From a bacterium UBA6154 (GTDB lineage: Bacteria > Actinomycetota > Actinomycetes > S36-B12): a stretch of DNA of 5,911 bases. A model generated the notes under the pieces. It was not told where the DNA came from, ran no database searches, and saw only the letters and a list, made by a program, of their open reading frames with translations. The stretch covers positions 1 through 5,911 of the forward strand of contig DIUQ01000049.1 of NCBI GenBank assembly GCA_002422375.1, read 5' to 3'. Shown one piece after another: positions 1 to 5,243 of this stretch. Position 1 is the stretch's first letter. Each line of letters starts with the position of its first letter. The translations under genes were made by a program, and so were the position numbers.

Positions 1-933
1 CGCGAAGGCAGCGACTGGTTACCCAATCAATACGGTGGCCGCGAGAATCTTGACGCTGTCGCCTTTCTCCAAGAGATGAACGCGACTGTGTATAAACGCG
101 TACCCGGCGTGATCACCATCGCTGAGGAATCCACCGCCTGGCCAGGAGTAACACGTCCAACGGACCTCGGCGGCCTTGGATTCGGGTTCAAATGGAACAT
201 GGGGTGGATGCACGATTCCCTGGGGTACGTCCAGCACGAATCAATCCACCGGAAATATCACCACGACGAAATGACATTTTCGTTGATGTACTCTTTCAGT
301 GAAAATTTTATTTTGCCTTTTTCTCACGACGAAGTCGTGCACGGCAAGGGCTCACTTGTCTCGCGAATGCCAGGTGATCGGTGGCAGACCCTGGCCAATT
401 TGCGCACTTATGTGGCTTTTATGTGGGCTCACCCGGGTAAGAAGTTGCTCTTTATGGGTTCAGAGTTTGCCCAATCGGATGAGTGGTCCAGCGAGAAAGG
501 GTTGGACTGGCATCTTCTGCAATTTGCCGAGCACCAAGGAGTCCTGGCGACCGTCAACGATCTCAACCGAATCTATCGGGAATTTCCGGCTCTTTGGGAA
601 CGCGATAACGACCCCCGCGGTTTCGAGTGGCTTGATGGCAATGCCTCTGACACAAATATATTCAGTTGGCTACGGTGGGCTGATAGCGGTGAGTGCATAG
701 CTTTTATCGCAAACTTCTCCCCACTCGTGCACCACGACTATCCACTGGCACTTCCTTTTATTGGCCGTTGGGACGAGGTGCTCAACACAGACTCACTTCA
801 TTACGGCGGCTCAGGTGTTGGAAATCAAGGACATATCAACGCCACGGCTACCGAGTGGTCCGGCAAACCAGCCATGGCACGCATCACCGTGCCACCGCTG
901 TCAGCCATGTTTTTTCGGCCGCCCGCCAGCTAA
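1..933 (+). CDS. glgB: 1,4-alpha-glucan branching enzyme GlgB, C-terminal part (5' truncated)
   Basis: Open from base 1 in frame 1 and ending at TAA 931-933; 310 residues are present, the C-terminal part of an enzyme normally about 630-740 residues long. GlgB is a cytosolic GH13 enzyme that cuts an alpha-1,4 glucan chain and re-attaches it through an alpha-1,6 bond during glycogen synthesis. Visible family marks, numbered from the first codon: the [11 protein letters not shown] segment at about 9-19; AEEST with the expected acid/base Glu at residue 42; the [10 protein letters not shown] segment at about 63-72; and [11 protein letters not shown] with the transition-state Asp at residue 110. 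The nucleophile Asp (region II) must lie upstream of the window. The last ~100 residues form the C-terminal beta domain, ending FFRPPAS. The next gene converges on it with only 26 bases between stops, and I see no clear hairpin terminator there. In actinomycetes glgB often sits with glgE/treS genes, so those may lie upstream. Confidence 0.97.
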   Translation, partial: REGSDWLPNQYGGRENLDAVAFLQEMNATVYKRVPGVITIAEESTAWPGVTRPTDLGGLGFGFKWNMGWMHDSLGYVQHESIHRKYHHDEMTFSLMYSFSENFILPFSHDEVVHGKGSLVSRMPGDRWQTLANLRTYVAFMWAHPGKKLLFMGSEFAQSDEWSSEKGLDWHLLQFAEHQGVLATVNDLNRIYREFPALWERDNDPRGFEWLDGNASDTNIFSWLRWADSGECIAFIANFSPLVHHDYPLALPFIGRWDEVLNTDSLHYGGSGVGNQGHINATATEWSGKPAMARITVPPLSAMFFRPPAS

Positions 934-959
934 ACCCGCACGACCCAAGAACAACACAG

Positions 960-1829
960 TTAGAACAATGCATTAGCAAGGGCGATGCGAGCCGCCGGGA
1001 CTTCTTCATGGTCTCCCGCCAAGGTGAAGTAGTCAACGGCCCTCTGGCGAGCACGTTCACGATCCTCTCCCGAAGCCTCTCGCACCGCATTGATGATGGA
1101 AGAAAAGGCGGATGTCCAGTCACCGTTGGCGGCGGCCAGATCAGCACTCAGCATCAAGTCGTCCACTGTGTGACCATCCGGCACGCTCTTCCCTTGCGTG
1201 CGTTCGAAAATCTCGCACATGATCAAACCGCCACGCGCATCAAGGTCACCCGGATCGGAATCGAGAATACTTTGATACGCAGCTTTCGCAGCCGCCCAGT
1301 CACCGGCGTCAATAGCCGCTACCGCTGTATCAAATCGCGGATCGACCTCGATCTCCGGTTCGATCACCGGGGATTCACCGTCGGTGACATTCACAGGTGT
1401 GAGTCCCTGTTCTGCCGCCAACTCCAACAACTTGTCAAAAATCTGGCGAATCTGCTCCTTGGGGTATGCACCTTGGAAGAGGGGCACGACCTGACCCTTG
1501 ATAACTGCAAAGACCGACGGAATGGACTGCACTTGCAGCGCTTGGGCAATAGCTTGCTCAGTATCAGCATCAACTTTGGCGATCATGATTCGACCTGCAT
1601 ACTCGTGCGCTAACTCCTCAAGTATGGGTGAGAGTTGCTTGCACGGACCGCACCACTCCGCCCAGACGTCGAGAACCACAGGAATCGATTGGGACTGCGC
1701 CAATACCTGCGCCTCGAAATCGGTTGTGGTGACGTTAATGGTGAGCGAATTACCAGCGGCGGCCTTCGATTTCTTAGCGGCAGCAAGTGCACCTAGATCT
1801 ACGGCTCCAGCAAAAGATGGTGTACTCAT
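960..1829 (-). CDS. Thioredoxin-domain/TPR protein, CnoX (YbbN)-like
   Basis: Codes for 289 residues from ATG at 1829 to TAA at 960-962. Residues ~28-138 form a thioredoxin fold with active site WCGPC (Cys60, Cys63) and the cis-Pro loop IPS (Pro104). A linker rich in Glu and Pro (~150-165) is followed by a helical TPR-like half (~165-289) with the repeated pattern A..AGDWAAA and AANGDWTSA. This architecture and length match the CnoX/YbbN family; E. coli CnoX is a holdase that protects proteins from chlorine/oxidative damage and hands them to GroEL. E. coli CnoX has lost the first active-site Cys, whereas both are present here, so disulfide redox activity is possible (inference). The ORF stays open upstream to 1886, but MSTPSF is chosen because the extra 19 residues look non-conserved and cover intergenic sequence. 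No good Shine-Dalgarno is seen; only a GGGGG run lies close to the ATG. It is divergent from the Rrf2 gene and convergent with glgB, and a similar glgB/thioredoxin/thiolase/epimerase order is recalled from mycobacteria (Rv1326c-Rv1322A). Confidence 0.93.
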   Translation of the reverse strand: MSTPSFAGAVDLGALAAAKKSKAAAGNSLTINVTTTDFEAQVLAQSQSIPVVLDVWAEWCGPCKQLSPILEELAHEYAGRIMIAKVDADTEQAIAQALQVQSIPSVFAVIKGQVVPLFQGAYPKEQIRQIFDKLLELAAEQGLTPVNVTDGESPVIEPEIEVDPRFDTAVAAIDAGDWAAAKAAYQSILDSDPGDLDARGGLIMCEIFERTQGKSVPDGHTVDDLMLSADLAAANGDWTSAFSSIINAVREASGEDRERARQRAVDYFTLAGDHEEVPAARIALANALF

Positions 1830-1922
1830 GCCCCCATTGTTCCATTGATGCCCGTACCAAGCCACCAGTGCCTGAGGGCCATGCATGGTGCGGGAAAAAC
1901 CGGCCTGTGCTTGACTTTGCCT
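1830..1922. promoter_or_regulatory. Divergent intergenic region between thioredoxin-TPR and Rrf2 genes
   Basis: These 93 bases must hold the promoters of two divergent genes. I see no convincing -35/-10 pair for either gene. Structures seen are a perfect 10-bp palindrome at 1879-1888 and a direct repeat of CCATTG at 1834-1839 and 1842-1847 (8-bp period) just upstream of the thioredoxin-TPR start. A TTGACT at 1911-1916 is too close to the rrf2 ATG to serve as a -35 box for that start. Autoregulation of Rrf2 from this spacer is plausible because many Rrf2 proteins control their own or adjacent genes, but that is inference. Confidence 0.5.
1879..1888. repeat. Perfect 10-bp palindrome CCATGCATGG, candidate operator
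   Basis: The sequence CCATGCATGG reads the same on both strands and does not extend further (flanks G and T). It lies 34 bp upstream of the rrf2 ATG and 49 bp upstream of the thioredoxin-TPR ATG. A dimeric Rrf2 protein binds an inverted repeat, usually longer (about 20+ bp), so this could at most be the core of a site. Chance occurrence of a 10-bp palindrome is not rare. Confidence 0.25.
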
Positions 1923-2390
1923 ATGTATGTCTCAGCTCGTGCCGACTACGGAATGTGCGCGGTACTCGAGCTGGCTCGTTCCTACGCGCAGTCCCCTGAG
2001 CGACTCGTCACCAGCGAGCAGATCGCTCGTGAGCAAAATATCCCCGCAAAGTTCCTAGAAGGCATTCTCCGCGAGTTACGACAAGCAAATATCGTGATTA
2101 GTCGACGTGGGCCAGTGGGGGGCTATCGACTAGCCGCAGCTCCGGACTCCATTACCGTCGCAGACGTTATCCGCGCCCTCGACGGACCGCTAGCGGCTGT
2201 TCGGGGACAGCGGCCTGAAGATGTAGTCCATCCAGACAGCTCGTTGGTCGACGTATGGATTGCCCTGCGGGCATCCATGCGCGCGGTGCTGGAGGAAATT
2301 ACCTTGGATCAAGTATTGAGTGGGGAATTTAAACCGGAAATATCCGCGCTCATTAATTCGCCCGGGGCTCGTCAACGCCGAGACCGTTAA
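1923..2390 (+). CDS. Rrf2-family transcriptional regulator, no Fe-S ligand cysteines
   Basis: Codes for 155 residues, ATG 1923 to TAA 2388-2390. The N-terminus MYVSARADYGMCAVLELA is the family's typical opening helix, which fixes the start; the ORF is open upstream to 1845 but the extra residues are non-conserved. The winged helix-turn-helix spans about 28-72: recognition region QNIPAKFLEGILRELRQA, wing RRGPVGGYRLA. A dimerisation region follows, with LDGPLAAVRG (~86-95) and an ALRASMRAVLEEITLDQV helix (~114-131). The only Cys is residue 12, so the three-Cys cluster site of IscR/NsrR is absent. It therefore probably senses something other than through an IscR-type cluster, like CymR-type members. 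The LRASMR.VLEE segment recalls mycobacterial Rv1287, which neighbours sulfate-assimilation genes; the target here cannot be inferred. No Shine-Dalgarno is seen. Its last 38 bp overlap meaB on the other strand. Confidence 0.93.
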   Translation: MYVSARADYGMCAVLELARSYAQSPERLVTSEQIAREQNIPAKFLEGILRELRQANIVISRRGPVGGYRLAAAPDSITVADVIRALDGPLAAVRGQRPEDVVHPDSSLVDVWIALRASMRAVLEEITLDQVLSGEFKPEISALINSPGARQRRDR

Positions 2391-3294
2391 GTAGCTCCTC
2401 CAGTCCGTGTGCCGGAGATATCTCTCCGATGGCAACGCGATGGGAAATGTCCTGATCTATCTCCTGAGACACCATGGCGCGCTGAAGTTGTGCCATTCCA
2501 CGAGCCATCAAGTAGTCCCGTAATCGTCTCTCACGCCTCTGTTCAATCTGCCCAGATGCCTCGAGAAAACGCCAATGGGCGTCAATGTGTTCGAGAAGCT
2601 CACCAAAACCCTCGCCCGTTGATGCGATTGTCGGAATAACTGGTGGAACCCAACCCTGCGCCGAAGGCGCTAAAGCCACCATCGACTTGAGCTCCCGAAC
2701 CGCTACTTCCGCGCCGTCCCGATCTGCTTTGTTCACCGCGAAAATATCAGCGATCTCGAGAATGCCCGCCTTGGCCGCTTGAATGCCGTCGCCCATACCA
2801 GGTGCGGTAATAACAATTGTTGTATCTGCAGCTGAGGCGATATCAATTTCCGACTGACCTACACCAACCGTCTCGACAATGATGGAATCGAATCCTGCCG
2901 CGCTCAAGACGGTGATCACGTCAAGGGTAGTTTCCGTGAGGCCACCTAAGTGCCCGCGAGCGGCTAGTGATCGGATAAATACTCCTGGATCCTGGGCATG
3001 TTCGTGCATGCGAATTCGATCACCCAGCAGCGCACCCTTGCTGAACGGGGAGGACGGGTCCACGGCGAGCACCGCTACTCGGTGACCGTGAGCCCGCAGT
3101 TTGCCGACAAGCACCGAAGTAGATGTCGACTTCCCCACTCCGGGCGGTCCCGTCAATCCAATCACGTGGGCGGTCGGCAGTGGGAGGTCATGCAGAATCT
3201 GTTCGCCGGCGACACTCATGTTCTCCACAGCGGTAATGGCCCGCGCAATGTCGCGGGAGCTGCCATTTCGCAGTGTCTCTGCCCAATCAGTCAC
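2353..3294 (-). CDS. meaB: Methylmalonyl-CoA mutase-associated GTPase MeaB (ArgK family)
   Basis: Codes for 313 residues, GTG start at 3294, TAA at 2353-2355; usual family length is about 310-340. MeaB is a G3E GTPase that protects B12-dependent acyl-CoA mutases from inactivation and gates cofactor loading in the cytosol. Visible motifs: P-loop GPPGVGKST (49-57), AVDPSSPFSKGALLGDR (77-93, containing the DPSSP motif), the ETVGVGQSE switch segment (141-149), and base-recognition NKAD (188-191). The C-terminal helical part (~240-305) is the dimerisation arm. An in-frame TAA sits four codons upstream of the GTG, so no earlier start is possible; the only GAGG upstream lies about 15 bases away, so the ribosome site is weak. 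It follows the thiolase gene by 35 bp on the same strand, suggesting one transcript. The older label 'LAO/AO transport ATPase ArgK' is a misnomer for this family. No mutase gene is in the window; its client could be methylmalonyl- or ethylmalonyl-CoA mutase. Confidence 0.96.
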   Translation of the reverse strand: MTDWAETLRNGSSRDIARAITAVENMSVAGEQILHDLPLPTAHVIGLTGPPGVGKSTSTSVLVGKLRAHGHRVAVLAVDPSSPFSKGALLGDRIRMHEHAQDPGVFIRSLAARGHLGGLTETTLDVITVLSAAGFDSIIVETVGVGQSEIDIASAADTTIVITAPGMGDGIQAAKAGILEIADIFAVNKADRDGAEVAVRELKSMVALAPSAQGWVPPVIPTIASTGEGFGELLEHIDAHWRFLEASGQIEQRRERRLRDYLMARGMAQLQRAMVSQEIDQDISHRVAIGEISPAHGLEELLNGLGVDEPRAN

Positions 3295-3329
3295 CGGATC
3301 AGGTTATTGCCTCGGCAGGAGTAACGCTG

Positions 3330-4556
3330 TCACGGCACCTTGATCAACAAGGCATCTCCTTGTCCTCCACCACCGCAGAGGGCTGCCGCACCAATTCCGC
3401 CGCCGCGACGCCGAAGTTCATGGGCGAGATGCAACACCAGGCGGGCACCGGACATGCCCAGGGGGTGACCCAGAGCAATTGCTCCACCGTTGACATTGAC
3501 GTGCTCGGTATCAGCCGACGCCCCTGCGGCCCTCAGCACATTCATTGATACCAGACCAACAGCAGCGAAAGCCTCATTTATTTCAAAAAGATCTATATCA
3601 GCTGGGTTCAAACCTGCACGTCGACAGGCAGCCAGGATCGCCTGTGCTGGTTGTTCGTGCAAACTCGCATCTGGACCAGCCACATTGCCATGGGCACCGA
3701 TCTCAGCTAGCCATGACAACCCCAAAGACTCCGCCTTCGTTTTACTCATAACGATCACCGCAGCTGCACCATCGGAAATTTGAGAAGCGTTACCCGCGGT
3801 TACTGTTCCCTCCTTATTAAATGCCGGTCGGAGTGCGCTCAGTGTCTCAACAGTTGTCGCGGCTCGAATACCTTCATCGTGCGATATATGAAGTGGCTCA
3901 CCCTTACGTTGGGGAATTTCCACACTCACAATTTCTTCGTCGAATACCCCTACCTGCTGAGCGTGGGCGGCCCGGGCATGGGATAGCGCTGCGAATTCGT
4001 CCTGCGACTCCCGCGTGACGCCATAGCGAGAGTTGTACTTATCGGTGGATTCCCCCATGGCGCACTCATCGAAAGCACAGGTCAGGCCGTCAAAGGCCAT
4101 GGAGTCAACCATGCTCCATTCACCGTACTTGATCCCTTCGCGCGATCCCATCAGCAAATGTGGTGCATTGGTCATGGACTCCATCCCGCCAGCGACAATG
4201 CACTCAGCTTCTCCGGCACGGATCAACTGGTCAGCAAGGGCAATGGCATCCAGTCCCGAGAGGCAGACTTTATTGATGGTGAGTGCTGGCACATTCATGC
4301 TAATTCCTGCATTGACTGCTGCTTGCCGTGCTGAAATTTGACCCGCGCCTGCTTGCAGAACGTGACCCATGATCACGTAATCGACATCGGTGGCGCTCAC
4401 CCCAGCTTTATCCAATGCCCCTTTGATGGCGAATCCACCCAATTGCGCTCCAGTGAACGAAGTGAGCGATCCCAGTAAACGCCCCATGGGAGTCCTGGCA
4501 CCAGCAATAATGACGGAGGGCTCTCCCTGATGTGCCGCAATGCTGATGTCGCTCAT
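3330..4556 (-). CDS. Acetyl-CoA acetyltransferase (thiolase, FadA4/AtoB-like)
   Basis: Codes for 408 residues, ATG 4556 to TGA 3330-3332; thiolase II enzymes are about 390-410. It reversibly condenses two acetyl-CoA to acetoacetyl-CoA, or cleaves the latter, in the cytosol. All active-site features are visible: nucleophilic Cys98 in NKVCLSG, NEAF (327-330), His364 in [10 protein letters not shown], and acid/base Cys394 in [17 protein letters not shown] (123-132) is the typical biosynthetic-thiolase segment. The ORF is open to 4622, but that would run into the divergent epimerase gene; MSDISIA is the sensible start, with a weak GTGGG seven bases upstream. The setting beside epimerase, meaB and ccrA suggests it feeds acetoacetyl-CoA toward crotonyl-CoA, the first step of the ethylmalonyl-CoA pathway, although a degradative role cannot be excluded. 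In mycobacteria the similarly placed gene is called fadA4 (recalled, not searched). Confidence 0.95.
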   Translation of the reverse strand: MSDISIAAHQGEPSVIIAGARTPMGRLLGSLTSFTGAQLGGFAIKGALDKAGVSATDVDYVIMGHVLQAGAGQISARQAAVNAGISMNVPALTINKVCLSGLDAIALADQLIRAGEAECIVAGGMESMTNAPHLLMGSREGIKYGEWSMVDSMAFDGLTCAFDECAMGESTDKYNSRYGVTRESQDEFAALSHARAAHAQQVGVFDEEIVSVEIPQRKGEPLHISHDEGIRAATTVETLSALRPAFNKEGTVTAGNASQISDGAAAVIVMSKTKAESLGLSWLAEIGAHGNVAGPDASLHEQPAQAILAACRRAGLNPADIDLFEINEAFAAVGLVSMNVLRAAGASADTEHVNVNGGAIALGHPLGMSGARLVLHLAHELRRRGGGIGAAALCGGGGQGDALLIKVP

Positions 4557-4608
4557 GTCACAACCCACTTTCCCTATGCTGACTGGTCTATATGCCAACA
4601 TTAGTTCC
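4557..4608. promoter_or_regulatory. Divergent promoter region between thiolase and epimerase genes
   Basis: Only 52 bases separate the two start codons. For the thiolase (minus strand) a candidate -10 TATAGA lies at 4592-4587 with a 4/6 -35 CCGACA at 4615-4610, spacing 17, the -35 overlapping the epimerase ATG; this would give a leader of about 24 bases. For the epimerase (plus strand) the only AT-rich hexamer is TATATG at 4589-4594, which would give a leader of under about 10 bases. The two -10 candidates share the same TATA bases, so the two directions would compete. All by eye. Confidence 0.4.
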
Positions 4609-5055
4609 ATGTCGGCCATCAACGAGGTGACTCAAGAAATTTCCCACCTGATCACCGGACTAGACCACGTGGGAATTGCTGTGATGGACCTTGCGCAGTC
4701 GCGTGACTTCTATGAACAAACCCTCGGGCTTCGTGCTCACCACACGGAGGTGAATCAGGAACAGGGCGTGGAAGAAGCAATGCTGCAGTTCTCTGGTGGT
4801 GGAGCCGAAATACAGCTACTCGCACCGCTCGGCCCTGACACCACCATTGGTCGCTTTCTTGCCAAGAACGGTCCGGGAATTCAGCAAATGGCGTTTACCG
4901 TGACAGATATTCGAGCGGTAGCCACGCTGTTAGAAGCCCGGGGCATACGCATGCTCTACCCGGAGCCGCGGACCGGGACCGCTGGGAGTCTGGTGAACTT
5001 TGCTCACCCCAAGGACTGCGGGGGCGTACTCCTTGAATTTGTTCAGCATGCCTAA
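4609..5055 (+). CDS. mce: Methylmalonyl-CoA epimerase (VOC superfamily)
   Basis: Codes for 148 residues, ATG 4609 to TAA 5053-5055, the normal family length. The enzyme interconverts (2R)- and (2S)-methylmalonyl-CoA, and in known ethylmalonyl-CoA pathways also ethylmalonyl-CoA, through a metal-bound enolate. It consists of two VOC beta-alpha-beta-beta-beta modules (about 17-75 and 88-146). Expected metal ligands by alignment to the Propionibacterium enzyme from memory: His20 (LDHVGIAV), Gln69 (EIQLLAP), Gln93 (GIQQMAF) where many homologues have His, and Glu143 (LLEFV). Glu56 in GVEEAM matches a catalytic Glu, and [12 protein letters not shown] (133-144) is a strong family signature. The GPGIQQ variant is recalled in mycobacterial Rv1322A, so it looks like a subfamily trait rather than damage. 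The ORF opens at 4540, but that start would overlap the thiolase gene; MSAINEV leaves a normal VOC length. No Shine-Dalgarno is seen. Its stop overlaps the start of the next small gene, and ccrA follows on the same strand. Confidence 0.94.
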   Translation: MSAINEVTQEISHLITGLDHVGIAVMDLAQSRDFYEQTLGLRAHHTEVNQEQGVEEAMLQFSGGGAEIQLLAPLGPDTTIGRFLAKNGPGIQQMAFTVTDIRAVATLLEARGIRMLYPEPRTGTAGSLVNFAHPKDCGGVLLEFVQHA

Positions 5056-5215
5056 CCTGTCCATCCTTGATCATCCACTCGCAGCGCTGCTGGTGGGCGC
5101 TTTCGCCGCAGTGATCCTGATGGGGCTCCTTCGCCGCCTATGGCGAATATCACTGGTTGGCGTGATAGGACTCACAGTGACCCTCGGAATACTCATCTGG
5201 CAAATGTCCACCTAG
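5048..5215 (+). CDS. Small two-helix membrane protein, function unknown
   Basis: Codes for 55 residues, ATG 5048 to TAG 5213-5215. I do not recognise a family. Two hydrophobic segments are visible: about 10-28 (PLAALLVGAFAAVILMGLL) and about 34-51 (starting SLVGVIG), joined by a short basic turn RRLWR (29-33). By the positive-inside rule the turn would face the cytoplasm and both ends the outside (inference). There is no signal-peptide cleavage site and no Cys. Its ATG lies inside the last codons of the epimerase gene (overlap ATGCCTAA, 8 bp), so translation is probably coupled to the epimerase; no separate Shine-Dalgarno is seen. The frame stays open upstream to 5000, but there it is a shadow of the epimerase gene. 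The coupling and the clean hydrophobic pattern argue that it is a real gene; its length is short enough that chance remains possible. Confidence 0.65.
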   Translation: MPNLSILDHPLAALLVGAFAAVILMGLLRRLWRISLVGVIGLTVTLGILIWQMST

Positions 5216-5231
5216 ATTTCCCGTGGTTAGG

Positions 5232-5237
5232 TTTAAT
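5232..5237 (+). promoter_or_regulatory. Candidate -10 box (TTTAAT) for leaderless ccrA transcript
   Basis: TTTAAT matches the TATAAT consensus at 5 of 6 positions and ends 6 bases before the ccrA ATG, which is the spacing expected if transcription starts on the A of the ATG. No good -35 box is seen about 17 bases upstream. Leaderless mRNAs with this geometry are common in actinobacteria (established knowledge). A GGAG at 5240-5243 directly abuts the ATG and is too close to act as a normal ribosome site. ccrA could instead, or also, be read through from the epimerase gene 28 bp beyond the small ORF. Confidence 0.4.
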
Positions 5238-5243
5238 ACGGAG

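Noticed and set aside
934..959. Bidirectional terminator between glgB and the thioredoxin-TPR gene
   Set aside because: I looked for a GC hairpin with a T-run in these 26 bases and found none.
693..1613. Long + strand open frame (306 codons) across the glgB end and opposite the thioredoxin-TPR gene
   Set aside because: It overlaps glgB out of frame and runs antisense to a clear thioredoxin-TPR gene; its translation is low-complexity Arg/His/Ser-rich with no recognisable motif.
1498..1848. + strand open frame antisense to the thioredoxin domain
   Set aside because: It mirrors the coding strand, with Ala/Ser/Cys-rich translation and no start context; a shadow.
1845..1922. Extended N-terminus for the Rrf2 protein, including a GAGKTG segment that looks vaguely like a P-loop
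   Set aside because: The MYVSARADYG start matches the family; the upstream residues translate the intergenic spacer, and the P-loop resemblance is accidental.
2998..3324. + strand open frames opposite the meaB N-terminal half
   Set aside because: The minus-strand frame has all GTPase motifs; these are codon-bias shadows.
4540..4608. Longer N-terminus for the epimerase
   Set aside because: It would run into the thiolase coding region; ATG 4609 gives the usual 148-residue length.
4557..4622. Longer N-terminus for the thiolase (ATG at 4622)
   Set aside because: It would overlap the epimerase start and add 22 residues absent from typical thiolases.
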